A stretch of DNA of 21,986 bases from a virus: positions 1-21,986 of the IMG/VR virus record IMGVR_UViG_3300017917_002250; one strand, given 5' to 3'. Positions within the stretch are counted from its first letter, which is position 1. The number at the start of each line of letters is the position of its first letter. A program made the position numbers and the translations under genes. Under the pieces are notes generated by a model. It was not told the DNA's origin. It did not search any database and saw only the letters and a program-made list of their open reading frames with translations. Positions 7,292 to 14,883 of this stretch are shown here, piece after piece.

Positions 7292-8773
7292 TTATTCTTT
7301 AGGTCTATCAAGACCTAATTGTCTAAACAAATCATCTAAATCATCCTCATCGTCATCCTCACCATCGTTTGATAAATCGATACCAAGTCCTCCTAAGAAA
7401 TCTTTTAAATCGTCAGATTCTGTTTCATCTGACATCATATCTAATTCGTCATTAAATTGATTTAATGATTCCTCATAATCTTGTTCATTAAACATTTGTT
7501 GTATTGATTTCATAAGGTCAGTCATTAAACGTTTTCCGTTTTCACTATCACTAACAACTTCTTTCATCAAAACTAAGAACTTTTTAGCTGGTAATTGGAA
7601 AATATGCATTAACATGTAATTTTGTAATTGCTTTCCATTTTCTAAAATCACTTCATCAGGAAATTGAGCTCTAATTCTATCCCATATTGCTGGACCTAAG
7701 ATTAATGTCCACATTTCTTTTTCCAATGTACTCTCTAACTTTTGAGCTTGTTGATACATTTCTCTATCTTGTGGATTTGAATATTCACCAGGTTGTCCGT
7801 GACTACCTAATATTTCAAAAACACCCTTAATTAATTCATGTATTAAAACTGGAAAATTAATTCCTCTTGCGATTATTTTAACTTTTTGTTCTCCACCACC
7901 TTCTTCTCCTTCATCACCAGTTTCACCTGTCTCATCATCACCAGGAAATTCCGTTTTAACCTTACCCGCAACACTATCTGAAGATCCCTTAATCATTGAG
8001 GGACTAAATTGCCAATAATTTGCATCGTTAACGGACATCATTATACCATAATCGTTATATAATTCATCAGAACCTGTAATCTCTCTAAGTTTTTCACCAA
8101 CAAGTTGGTACATATAATGACCTCTTTTTGATGCCCCTTGAATAATACTATTAATTAAAGTTAATTTTGCTCTCTCTAAATCTAATTGTTTTAAATCGAT
8201 ATATAATTCCTCCTCAACTTCTTGATTTTCAGGATTAATCTGAGGTTGTTCTTGATTATTTTCCTCATCATCATCTTCAACATCAACTTCATCTGGATTT
8301 TGTTCAGGACCTTGTTCTCTATTAAAATCACTCGTATCTATTTCATTCATACCAACGATTTTAGCGTCAAACTCAACTTCTTCACCAATACCCATTTCTT
8401 CTTTTACAATTTGAATTGCCAATTGTTCTAAAGCTTCTTTGTGTGCTGACTCAAGTCTAATAATATTATTATGAGCATTAAACATCATCATTGTTAATGC
8501 ACCCATATCACCATTTAAGGTTCCTTGGTAATTTGTATATTGTCTAACGTTGTTAACAATTTGTCTATATCTTTCAGAAGCCAAAAGTTCTTGAAAATTT
8601 TGGTTAGGTTCATTACCTGTTTTAGGAAAAGGTATTTTCTTTAAAGGTGTGTCACCTGAAGCTAATTTAGCTTGTAATTCGGGATTTGGTCTATCCGCAG
8701 TATCAAAATCCATTGCCATCTCATTCAAATTTTTATTGATTAAAGATAACAAATTTTTCTTAGATAATTTCAT
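7292..8773 (-). CDS. Probable structural/core protein, 493 aa, unknown
   Basis: I do not recognise a family. The protein opens with a basic amphipathic segment (MKLSKKNLLSLINKNLNE) ending in LNE at 16-18, which fits a gp21-type cleavage site. A helical region (60-125) follows, then acidic stretches near 160-190 and 278-295 and a more hydrophobic domain with INFPVLIHELIKGVFEILG (305-323). It ends in a strongly acidic tail with two similar motifs, DFLGGLGIDL and DLFRQLGLDR. The gene is 9 nt after its upstream neighbour and ends in a strong terminator before the terminase gene. The small-terminase position in T4 corresponds to this place, but size and composition do not fit a small terminase. 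A head-interior role is the best guess. Confidence 0.75.
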   Translation of the reverse strand: MKLSKKNLLSLINKNLNEMAMDFDTADRPNPELQAKLASGDTPLKKIPFPKTGNEPNQNFQELLASERYRQIVNNVRQYTNYQGTLNGDMGALTMMMFNAHNNIIRLESAHKEALEQLAIQIVKEEMGIGEEVEFDAKIVGMNEIDTSDFNREQGPEQNPDEVDVEDDDEENNQEQPQINPENQEVEEELYIDLKQLDLERAKLTLINSIIQGASKRGHYMYQLVGEKLREITGSDELYNDYGIMMSVNDANYWQFSPSMIKGSSDSVAGKVKTEFPGDDETGETGDEGEEGGGEQKVKIIARGINFPVLIHELIKGVFEILGSHGQPGEYSNPQDREMYQQAQKLESTLEKEMWTLILGPAIWDRIRAQFPDEVILENGKQLQNYMLMHIFQLPAKKFLVLMKEVVSDSENGKRLMTDLMKSIQQMFNEQDYEESLNQFNDELDMMSDETESDDLKDFLGGLGIDLSNDGEDDDEDDLDDLFRQLGLDRPKE

Positions 8774-8782
8774 ATTTGTAAA

Positions 8783-9607
8783 TTATTTTTTATCCTCTTT
8801 TAGTGCCTTTGGATTTGGATTAACTTTAGGTCCAGGTTGAAAGGGTGTTTTAGGTTTAGATGGTTTTGTTCCTGGGTCAACTTTAGGTTTTGAAGGTGCA
8901 ATTTTTGGACCATCTTCTTTTAAAGCCTTTGGATTTGGATTAACTTTTGGGCCGGGTTGAAATGGGGTTTTAGGCTTCGAAGGCTTTGTTCCCGGGTCAA
9001 CTTTAGGTTTTGAAGGTGCAATTTTTGTATCATTAGCTACAATTGCATCATAAGTCATAAATTCAGGTAAACCATTATGTCCCGTTTTAACGTTTGGACC
9101 ATATTGATGTACTTCTGATTCGTTTAGTTTCATACTAATTAATTCCATAATTTCATTTTTTGATGTAAAACTATGAAAATTTTCTTCAGCTAACGTCTCA
9201 ACCCAATTTTTAATTTCTTGAGATTCATCCATATGAGTATGGTCACATTTACAATCTTTGATTGAACTGCCACAATCATCACATGTTTTGGTATCGTTTT
9301 TCTTTTGACCTTTTAAAATTTTAAAATCTTGTGCGTCAATTTTACCGTTGTGATTTTTATCTATTTTTTTCTGATTTCCTTTTAATTCTTCAGAAACTTC
9401 TCCTTCCTCACCAACAAGTTTAATATCTTGTTTTTTTGCTAAATTTTGTAATGCAACACTTTTTGATAATGCATCAGCCGTAGTTGTAACCGCCTCACCT
9501 AACATTCTATTAGCCAAGTTATTAAGTTGTTTATCTGTGAATTTTACCAATGTCTTTTCTGACATTCCTTCCTTGATTAATCTTTCAACTAATTCTGACC
9601 TTTTCAT
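8783..9607 (-). CDS. Protein with zinc-ribbon, EF-hand-like loop and duplicated Pro/Lys tail
   Basis: This 274-residue protein is of unknown function. The N-terminal helix has LGE at 36-38, a possible gp21-type cleavage site. KIDKNHNGKIDAQDF (81-95) matches an EF-hand/dockerin-type calcium loop. A probable zinc-binding cluster follows, CDDCGSSIKDCKC (109-121) plus HTH. The C-terminus carries two copies of a 38-residue Pro/Lys-rich repeat (195-232 and 235-272) of identical protein sequence. The start codon overlaps the previous stop as ATGA, implying translational coupling. Position within the head operon suggests a virion or prohead protein. The basic repeats could contact DNA or other head proteins, but that is inference. 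Confidence 0.75.
   Translation of the reverse strand: MKRSELVERLIKEGMSEKTLVKFTDKQLNNLANRMLGEAVTTTADALSKSVALQNLAKKQDIKLVGEEGEVSEELKGNQKKIDKNHNGKIDAQDFKILKGQKKNDTKTCDDCGSSIKDCKCDHTHMDESQEIKNWVETLAEENFHSFTSKNEIMELISMKLNESEVHQYGPNVKTGHNGLPEFMTYDAIVANDTKIAPSKPKVDPGTKPSKPKTPFQPGPKVNPNPKALKEDGPKIAPSKPKVDPGTKPSKPKTPFQPGPKVNPNPKALKEDKK
8792..9025 (-). repeat. Tandem 120-nt repeat encoding Pro/Lys-rich units
   Basis: Two 114-nt units (8912-9025 and 8792-8905) are separated by 6 nt. Both encode the same 38 residues, starting KIAPSKPKVDPGTKPSKPK. About a dozen base differences between them are all silent, so the duplication is not recent and the protein sequence has been held constant. Confidence 0.9.
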
Positions 9608-10005
9608 ATATCTTTAAATTTTATTTCTTCATTTATTAGAAGATAACCTCTAAGTTTTAATTTTTTTGTAACATTTTCTAAAGATTCACCAAATTTAAAT
9701 GTTAATCTTTCTTCATCTGAATTTATATCAAATTTTTCCCAAGCCATTGCAATTATACCATCTACAGCATCAATAACTCCGAAATAATCGGAGTCTTGAA
9801 TTAATTCTAATTGTAAATCTGTGTTTTTTAACAAACCAACTAAGTCAACATATTCAACTTCAGGTGATTTTGGTAAAGAGGACAATGAAGCTGGCACTAC
9901 AAACCATTCGTCCATGTCAATTTCAGTACTTTTACTGAAAATAAATTCATATTGTTTTTGACCCTTATAATCTGAGCCAATTTCATTGACATAGATGAGA
10001 TGCAT
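9604..10005 (-). CDS. Unknown phage protein, 133 aa
   Basis: I do not recognise this protein. It begins MHLIYVNEIGSDYKGQKQYE and looks like a compact alpha/beta fold with alternating hydrophobic segments (YEFIFS, WFVVPASL, GYLLINEEI). No signal peptide, membrane helix or catalytic motif is visible. It is encoded between two probable structural genes, one nt after the upstream stop, with a 4-nt ATGA overlap to the downstream gene. It is therefore expected to be expressed with the head operon. Moderate acidity and regular strand pattern suggest a folded accessory component rather than a disordered core protein. Confidence 0.7.
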   Translation of the reverse strand: MHLIYVNEIGSDYKGQKQYEFIFSKSTEIDMDEWFVVPASLSSLPKSPEVEYVDLVGLLKNTDLQLELIQDSDYFGVIDAVDGIIAMAWEKFDINSDEERLTFKFGESLENVTKKLKLRGYLLINEEIKFKDI

Positions 10006-10006
10006 T

Positions 10007-11005
10007 TTATTTGAAGTATTTGCTTAATTTTTCACTAATTGCTTGATTGATGTCATTCTTAATTTCATCTAAATCAAGTTCTTGAATATCGTCTTGAGCT
10101 TCTTCGCTCGCTTCAATATCCGCATAGTTACTCAAATCTAATTCACTTGTTTCCTCGTCATATCCAATTGGTGATTCTATAAAGCTATTTAATAAATCCA
10201 TTGTTTCACCTAAATCTTCGTCTCCTGAAATTGGTTCTTCATCTGATGTAGGTTCTTCAGCTGGAACTTCACCTGTTGGTTCTTCTCCACCCATTTCTTC
10301 TTCCCTTTCAAATTTCTTACCAATTTCTTCAATATCTTCGTCATCTAATTTATCTAAATCAACCGCAGATATAATCATGTTTAAAATGTACTTGATATCA
10401 TCACTTTCCATTTTATTTTGTAAATCTCTTAATTCTTGACCTAATTTACCTGCATATTTTTGAGCTTCAGCCATATAGTCAGATCGTTTAGACTCACCGT
10501 CCGCTGGAGGTAATTCACCAGCAGGTTCTTCTGCAGGTACATCCATTGGGACTTCTTCACCACCCATATCATCCGCTGGCGGAGGTACATCACCACCTGC
10601 ATCAGGTGCTGGTACATCCAATGACGGTTCTGCCATTGGAGATTCCTCTTGAGGTTTAGTTTGTTTTAAAACATATTTTGTAGCCTCTTGAAGTTCTTCT
10701 TGACCTTTTAAAAGTTCAAGTCTTTTGAATGCGTCTGAATATGATGAAAATCTATTTTTGTTTTTCATAAACATACCACCAATGTAATCAAGTGAACTTT
10801 CATTCAAACCTTTTTTTACATAGTAACCATCTTTTTCTTTAACGATACCGTAAACACTACCATTTGTAGATTCTCTTACTAATTCCGCTGTTTTAGATGA
10901 TGATGATGATTTGTTATTGTTGTTGTAGTATGTTAACTCGAGAATTCTCTTTAATTTGTCATCTCCGTTAAGCTTTTCACTACCAAGGGGTTTTAAATCT
11001 GCCAT
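10007..11005 (-). CDS. Acidic low-complexity head-module protein, 332 aa
   Basis: The protein begins MADLKPLGSEKLNGDD and has a Ser/Asn run near 29-37. A small folded segment follows, about 50-110 (GSVYGIVKEKDGYYVKKGLN). Two Pro/Glu/Gly-rich acidic regions (about 120-165 and 230-270) flank a helical segment (175-230), and the C-terminal helix ends SEKLSKYFK. ILE at 21-23 fits a gp21-type cleavage site. The composition resembles prohead core or internal proteins of T4-like phages, but no family was identified. It is the first gene of a run extending through four genes to the terminator before terminase, and has one of the best TATTTATA elements in its leader. Confidence 0.72.
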   Translation of the reverse strand: MADLKPLGSEKLNGDDKLKRILELTYYNNNNKSSSSSKTAELVRESTNGSVYGIVKEKDGYYVKKGLNESSLDYIGGMFMKNKNRFSSYSDAFKRLELLKGQEELQEATKYVLKQTKPQEESPMAEPSLDVPAPDAGGDVPPPADDMGGEEVPMDVPAEEPAGELPPADGESKRSDYMAEAQKYAGKLGQELRDLQNKMESDDIKYILNMIISAVDLDKLDDEDIEEIGKKFEREEEMGGEEPTGEVPAEEPTSDEEPISGDEDLGETMDLLNSFIESPIGYDEETSELDLSNYADIEASEEAQDDIQELDLDEIKNDINQAISEKLSKYFK

Positions 11006-11035
11006 TTTGTTAATTGTTAGATATACTTATTCTTA

Positions 11036-11055
11036 TCCTATAAATACATTGATAT
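11036..11055 (-). promoter_or_regulatory. Candidate late promoter of the 332-residue protein operon
   Basis: On the minus strand it reads ATATCAATGTATTTATAGGA, with the core at 11039-11046. The core lies 33 nt before the ATG at 11005. It is nearly identical over 20 nt to the element before the prohead protease gene. Confidence 0.45.
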
Positions 11056-11075
11056 AGGGAAAAAAATAAGGTTCT

Positions 11076-11822
11076 TTATTGTGTTATAGATAATTTCTTA
11101 TCTGTAAGTTCTGTTTTTAATTTTAATAATTTCTCAATATACCCATTTCTTCTAAGTAATTTAAATGTTAGATTCTCATAAGAATACTCTCCACCTGATT
11201 CTAAACCACTTTGTCTAAACTCTTTTATCTTCTTCCTTAACTCTTCAATTGATTCAATGGGTCCTCTCTTTTTAATTAAATTATCGATTTTTTTAATGTA
11301 TTCTTCTGATTTTTGAAGTATCATTTTATCATCTATGTTAGGTTTTACCTCATTAGGTTCAACTAACCATTTGTTATTTAATACTGAATATACACCAGAT
11401 GAGACATGTTCTTCATTTACATCTTGAACATATAGTTCAACATCATACCCCTTAATTGTGATATTATGTTTTTGATTCCAAACATTTTTCTTAGCATCAA
11501 AAAATTCTTTTAGTAAATCTAAATTGTAATCAGTTTCTTTAAAATCAATTAGAATATGTAAATCAACATCGGAATATTGTGACCAATTATAGTTTGCTAA
11601 TGAACCTGTTAAAACTATATCATGAATGAAGAAATCGATACCCAAACTTTCAATAAAGTCATTTGAAATCTTCAATAAACTTTTTCTAATATCCTCACGC
11701 ATAAAGAATTTACCCTTATCTCCCTCGAAAATTTGGTTAGATAACGAATCCTTAGGTTTAAAAGATTTTACAATGTTCTTATCCTCTTCCTTATCCTCAA
11801 TTAATTCTTCAAATAAACTCAT
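11076..11822 (-). CDS. Nucleotidyltransferase (DNA polymerase beta superfamily)
   Basis: The 248-residue product carries the hallmark of the superfamily: LTGSLANYNWSQYSDVDLHI (71-90), with the Gly-Ser pair at 73-74 and metal-binding Asp85 and Asp87. A third acidic residue is probably in YDVELYVQD (126-134). These enzymes transfer a nucleotide from NTP to a protein, RNA or small molecule; the substrate cannot be deduced here. The C-terminal half is helical and basic and may bind the substrate. The ATG overlaps the stop of the KTSC gene (ATGA), so the two are probably made together. A type II toxin pairing is unlikely from size and context. Confidence 0.8.
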   Translation of the reverse strand: MSLFEELIEDKEEDKNIVKSFKPKDSLSNQIFEGDKGKFFMREDIRKSLLKISNDFIESLGIDFFIHDIVLTGSLANYNWSQYSDVDLHILIDFKETDYNLDLLKEFFDAKKNVWNQKHNITIKGYDVELYVQDVNEEHVSSGVYSVLNNKWLVEPNEVKPNIDDKMILQKSEEYIKKIDNLIKKRGPIESIEELRKKIKEFRQSGLESGGEYSYENLTFKLLRRNGYIEKLLKLKTELTDKKLSITQ

Positions 11823-12064
11823 CCTTTTTTGGTATACTTATGACTTCTGGCGATATTCTCGTTGAAGTATTTTCCTTGAGATTCTGCAAGTCTAAACTTA
11901 GTAAACTTATTCCAAGGAACTTTATTATATTCATAAATAGCACCATTATTAAAAGTCACCGTTAAATCCTCGGTTTCAGTATTAAATGATGCGTTTTTTA
12001 AATTTGATGAGTTGATTACAATATCAATCATCTTTCCGTTAATTGTTTCAGATATAATAGCCAT
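11819..12064 (-). CDS. KTSC-domain protein
   Basis: This 81-residue protein matches the KTSC domain. It has INSSNLKNASFNTETEDLTV, then the strand FNNGAIYEYNKVPWNKFTKF, then AESQGKYFNENIARSHKYTKKG. The domain takes its name from lysyl-tRNA synthetase C-termini and also occurs as small stand-alone proteins in phages and bacteria. Its biochemical role is not established; nucleic-acid binding has been suggested. It is translationally coupled (4-nt overlap) to the nucleotidyltransferase, suggesting a joint function. It begins after the Hsp20 terminator, so it starts a new transcript. An imperfect late-type element TATTTATT lies about 30 nt upstream. Confidence 0.85.
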   Translation of the reverse strand: MAIISETINGKMIDIVINSSNLKNASFNTETEDLTVTFNNGAIYEYNKVPWNKFTKFRLAESQGKYFNENIARSHKYTKKG

Positions 12065-12107
12065 ATGTTTGTGTTTTATACTATAATATACACAATAAAT
12101 ATCAAAT

Positions 12108-12140
12108 AAAAAACCCCCGATTTCTCGAGGGTTTTATTTT
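12108..12140 (-). terminator. Terminator after the Hsp20 gene
   Basis: An 11-bp stem with one C-A mismatch and a TTTC loop (AAAACCCCCGA with TCGAGGGTTTT) is followed on the minus strand by a T-rich run. It overlaps the last codons of the Hsp20 gene and isolates it from the KTSC gene. Confidence 0.8.
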
Positions 12141-12507
12141 AGTTCAAAGAAATTAGTCTTTCAACCGACTTTTTCTTACTTTTTGGGAGTAGTATTTCAA
12201 TTACTCCATTTTCTACACTACCATTGATATTCTTTTCATCTACATCGTCAGGAACATTATATGATTTTTTAAATGATCCAACGAATGAAAAATCATCACT
12301 CTCTTTTTCATATGATATGGTTAAGGTACTTTCTTTTAATGCAATTTTCACATCCTCTTTAGAAAGTCCTGGTACGGATAGTAATATCCTATAACCGTCA
12401 TCTGTTGTGGTAATGTTAGAATTGATTCTGTTATTGGCTCTTAAATAAGCCTCGTCAAACACTCTATCAAAAGTGTTAAAAAATGGGTCTTTGAATAATG
12501 TAATCAT
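12139..12507 (-). CDS. Small heat-shock protein Hsp20
   Basis: This 122-residue protein is an alpha-crystallin-domain chaperone. The domain covers about 30-115 and shows GYRILLSVPGLSKEDVKIAL (38-57), STLTISYEKE, and the characteristic SVENGVIEILLPK near the C-terminus. Hsp20 proteins bind unfolding polypeptides without ATP and pass them to ATP-driven chaperones; T4-like cyanophages also carry them. The N-terminal arm is short and the usual C-terminal I-x-I anchor is not evident, so it may form small oligomers only. It is divergently transcribed from the Clp ATPase, with an inverted-repeat-rich spacer between them. This suggests co-regulation of a proteostasis pair. Confidence 0.93.
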   Translation of the reverse strand: MITLFKDPFFNTFDRVFDEAYLRANNRINSNITTTDDGYRILLSVPGLSKEDVKIALKESTLTISYEKESDDFSFVGSFKKSYNVPDDVDEKNINGSVENGVIEILLPKSKKKSVERLISLN

Positions 12508-12562
12508 TGTTTTACGTTTTTATTTTACATATTATTAATTTTTCATTTTACAAATTGTGAAC

Positions 12563-12620
12563 CAAATGTCTAAAACTGACAATTAGACATTTGTTAGATA
12601 TTTTTTTAGACATTTTGTCT
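12563..12620. promoter_or_regulatory. Operator-like repeats between hsp20 and clp
   Basis: An 11-bp inverted repeat, CAAATGTCTAA (12563-12573) and TTAGACATTTG (12583-12593), is followed by a third copy of TTAGACATTT (12606-12615). That copy is itself part of the small palindrome AGACATTTTGTCT (12608-12620). All lie in the divergent spacer, upstream of both genes, and could bind a shared regulator. Confidence 0.5.
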
Positions 12621-12624
12621 TTTA

Positions 12625-12656
12625 TTTGTTTTTTAGAATGAAATATGTTATGTTTG
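12625..12656 (+). promoter_or_regulatory. Host-type promoter of the clp gene
   Basis: TTTG at 12625-12628 and TATGTTTG at 12649-12656 match the Bacteroidota -33 (TTTG) and -7 (TAnnTTTG) elements with 20 nt between them. The predicted leader is short (about 16 nt) and has no Shine-Dalgarno sequence. Confidence 0.6.
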
Positions 12657-12678
12657 TAATAACAAAACTTAATAACAC

Positions 12679-14697
12679 ATGGCAGTAGATTTTTTTGAAG
12701 AAGGACCAACTTCAACACCCAAAAAGGGACGAAAAGGTTCAACCACACCAATCTTAGATAATTTTTCACGAGACTTAATTAAGTTGGCGGAAGAAGGTAA
12801 GATTGACCCTATAGTTGGTAGGGATAAAGAAGTAAAACGAATTGCACAAATTCTTTCTCGTAAAAAGAAAAATAATGCGGTTATTGTTGGTGATGCCGGT
12901 GTTGGTAAATCGGCGTTAGTTGAAAAATTAGCATTAATGATAGTGAAAGGGGATTGTCCAACTAATTTGTTAGATAAGAGATTAATGTCATTAGATTTAA
13001 CATCATTAGTTGCTGGAACAAAATACCGTGGACAATTTGAAGAAAGAATAAAGGCAATTTTAAATGAGTTAGTAGAATCACCTAACGTAATCATTTTTAT
13101 CGATGAATTACATACCATGGTTGGTGCTGGTAATGCGAGTGGTGCTATGGATGCTGCAAACATTCTTAAACCTGCATTAGCTCGAGGAGAAATACAATGT
13201 ATTGGTGCAACAACATTTGATGAATTTAAAAAACACATTGAAAAAGATGCTGCATTAGTAAGAAGATTTCAAAAAGTAATTTTAAAGGAACCCACATCTG
13301 CAGAAACAGTTGAAATTTTACATAACCTTAAAGATTCATATGAAAGTTTTCATAGGGTTCAATACGAAGAAGGTGTGATTGAAACTATTGTTAAATTATC
13401 AGGTAGATATATTACCGATAGACAATTTCCTGACAAGGCGATAGATGTTATTGATGAATTAGGTTCTGAAAAGAGAGTATCAAGTAGAATTCCCGAATCT
13501 ATTGAAAAATTAAAGAAGCTAATAGATGAGGTTAAGGAAAAGAAACTTCAAGTTGTTAAAAATCAAAATTACGAGCAGGCGGCAAAGTTAAGGGATGAAG
13601 AGAAAAAACTTTTTGATAAGCTTGAATCGGAAAAACTTAAATGGGCTGAAAAACAAAAAGACAATAAGATACCAGTTTCAATTGATGATGTTTACACCAT
13701 AGTTTCGGATATGACAGGCGTACCAATCACTAAGTTAGATACCAAAGAAACTGAAAAATTGTTGAAAATGGAATCTCTATTAACAAATAAAGTTATTGGT
13801 CAAGACGAGGCTATTACAACTATTTCTAAATCAATACGTAGAAACCGTGTAGGTATTAAAGATGCTAATAAACCAATTGGTTCGTTTATATTTTTAGGTT
13901 CAACAGGTGTTGGTAAAACACATTTAGCGAAATCATTGGCCGAATTGTTATTTGGTGATCCAGATAAAATTATTCGTGTTGATATGAGTGAATTTATGGA
14001 TAGACATAATGTTTCTAAATTGATTGGTTCCCCTCCAGGTTACGTTGGTTATGATGAAGGAGGTCAATTAACCGAAAAGGTTAAAAACAATCCATTCTCG
14101 GTAATCTTATTTGATGAGATTGAGAAAGCACATAAAGATGTTTTCAATTTATTACTTCAAATTTTAGACGAAGGTCATTTAACAGATTCATTTGGAAGAA
14201 AAGTTAATTTTACAAATTGTTTAATAATCATGACATCAAACATCGGAGCTAAACGTGTATCTGAATTTGGTGGTGGAGTTGGTTTTAATACATCTTCAAG
14301 CGAAACTCAAAAATATGAAGTTCGTAAATCAATTATTCAAAAGTCATTAAAACAACATTTTAATCCTGAATTCTTAAATCGTATTGATGATGTGATATTA
14401 TTCAATGCACTTAATGAGAAAACATTAAAGAAGATTATTCAGATTGAGATTGGAAAATTAAATAATCGTTTAATTGATAAAAATTATATGATAACATTTG
14501 ATAAATCGGTTATCGAAAGAATTTATGAATTAAATACACAAGAAGAATATGGTGCGAGACCACTCAAAAGAATTATTCAAAATCTTTGTGAGGACTTTTT
14601 AAGTGAAGAAATTTTAAAAGGTAATATTAAAGAAAATGAACAATTAACTTTAAAATATAAAAACGAAAATTTAACAATTGTAAAAAAATTGTTATAA
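12679..14697 (+). CDS. ClpC-like double AAA+ unfoldase without N-domain
   Basis: The 672-residue protein has two AAA+ modules. D1 has Walker A GDAGVGKS (71-78), pore loop KYRGQFE (115-121) and Walker B IIFIDE (138-143). A short middle region carries a UVR-like QNYEQAAKLRDEEKKL (296-311), as in ClpC. D2 has Walker A GSTGVGKT (407-414), pore loop GYVG (454-457), Walker B VILFDE (475-480) and sensor-2 GARPL (625-629). VGF at 534-536 is at the position of the ClpP-docking tripeptide of ClpC/ClpA. The N-terminal Clp_N double repeat is missing; about 25 low-complexity residues replace it. It likely unfolds proteins for the host ClpP peptidase, with altered substrate or adaptor choice. No ClpP gene is in the window. 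Confidence 0.93.
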   Translation: MAVDFFEEGPTSTPKKGRKGSTTPILDNFSRDLIKLAEEGKIDPIVGRDKEVKRIAQILSRKKKNNAVIVGDAGVGKSALVEKLALMIVKGDCPTNLLDKRLMSLDLTSLVAGTKYRGQFEERIKAILNELVESPNVIIFIDELHTMVGAGNASGAMDAANILKPALARGEIQCIGATTFDEFKKHIEKDAALVRRFQKVILKEPTSAETVEILHNLKDSYESFHRVQYEEGVIETIVKLSGRYITDRQFPDKAIDVIDELGSEKRVSSRIPESIEKLKKLIDEVKEKKLQVVKNQNYEQAAKLRDEEKKLFDKLESEKLKWAEKQKDNKIPVSIDDVYTIVSDMTGVPITKLDTKETEKLLKMESLLTNKVIGQDEAITTISKSIRRNRVGIKDANKPIGSFIFLGSTGVGKTHLAKSLAELLFGDPDKIIRVDMSEFMDRHNVSKLIGSPPGYVGYDEGGQLTEKVKNNPFSVILFDEIEKAHKDVFNLLLQILDEGHLTDSFGRKVNFTNCLIIMTSNIGAKRVSEFGGGVGFNTSSSETQKYEVRKSIIQKSLKQHFNPEFLNRIDDVILFNALNEKTLKKIIQIEIGKLNNRLIDKNYMITFDKSVIERIYELNTQEEYGARPLKRIIQNLCEDFLSEEILKGNIKENEQLTLKYKNENLTIVKKLL

Positions 14698-14725
14698 ATA
14701 GTTGACTTTTTTATAAAGTTATATA

Positions 14726-14733
14726 TATTTATA
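14726..14733 (+). promoter_or_regulatory. Candidate promoter downstream of clp
   Basis: TATTTATA occurs here in the plus orientation, within a spacer after a plus-strand gene. A TTGACT at 14702-14707 and TATATT at 14724-14729 (16-nt spacing) would also suit a sigma-70-like promoter. It may drive a short RNA ending at the 14811-14838 terminator or the lipoprotein gene. Confidence 0.35.
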
Positions 14734-14738
14734 TTCTT

Positions 14739-14838
14739 GGAGGTTCTCTTTGTCGATTACCTTTTCGTTTTTTTCATAAGTAAGTGGGGTTGAACCCACC
14801 CAAAGACCTTAAACCCCGACATCTCGTTGGGGTTTTTT
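14739..14838 (+). other. Possible leader RNA or attenuator with an SD-preceded mini-ORF
   Basis: GGAGG at 14739-14743 is a perfect Shine-Dalgarno core, the only one I found at proper spacing before a possible start. Six nt later a TTG opens a nine-codon frame (14750-14779). Two competing structures follow. GTGGG/CCCAC (14784-14788 with 14795-14799) precedes the terminator. GGGGTT (14786-14791) can instead pair with AACCCC (14812-14817), the 5' arm of the terminator. This resembles an attenuator, but could be chance in a simple 3' untranslated region. Confidence 0.25.
14811..14838 (+). terminator. Terminator between clp and the lipoprotein gene
   Basis: A stem AACCCCGAC (14812-14820) with GTTGGGGTT (14826-14834), containing one G-U pair and a five-base loop, is followed by six T. 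Confidence 0.85.
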
Positions 14839-14883
14839 ATTAAAATTTTGTTTTGTGATTGATTTTTCGTATATTTACATTAT

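Noticed and set aside
7780-7840. HELIK in the 493-residue protein as a metalloprotease motif
   Set aside because: The zincin motif needs HExxH; the second His is absent (HELIKG).
12669-13238. Minus-strand frame opposite the clp gene
   Set aside because: The plus-strand frame is an unmistakable ClpC-like ATPase; the antisense product has no recognisable features.
14781-14810. GGTTGAACCC-like stretch as a tRNA T-arm
   Set aside because: No acceptor, D or anticodon arms can be drawn around it; it is better explained by local hairpins.
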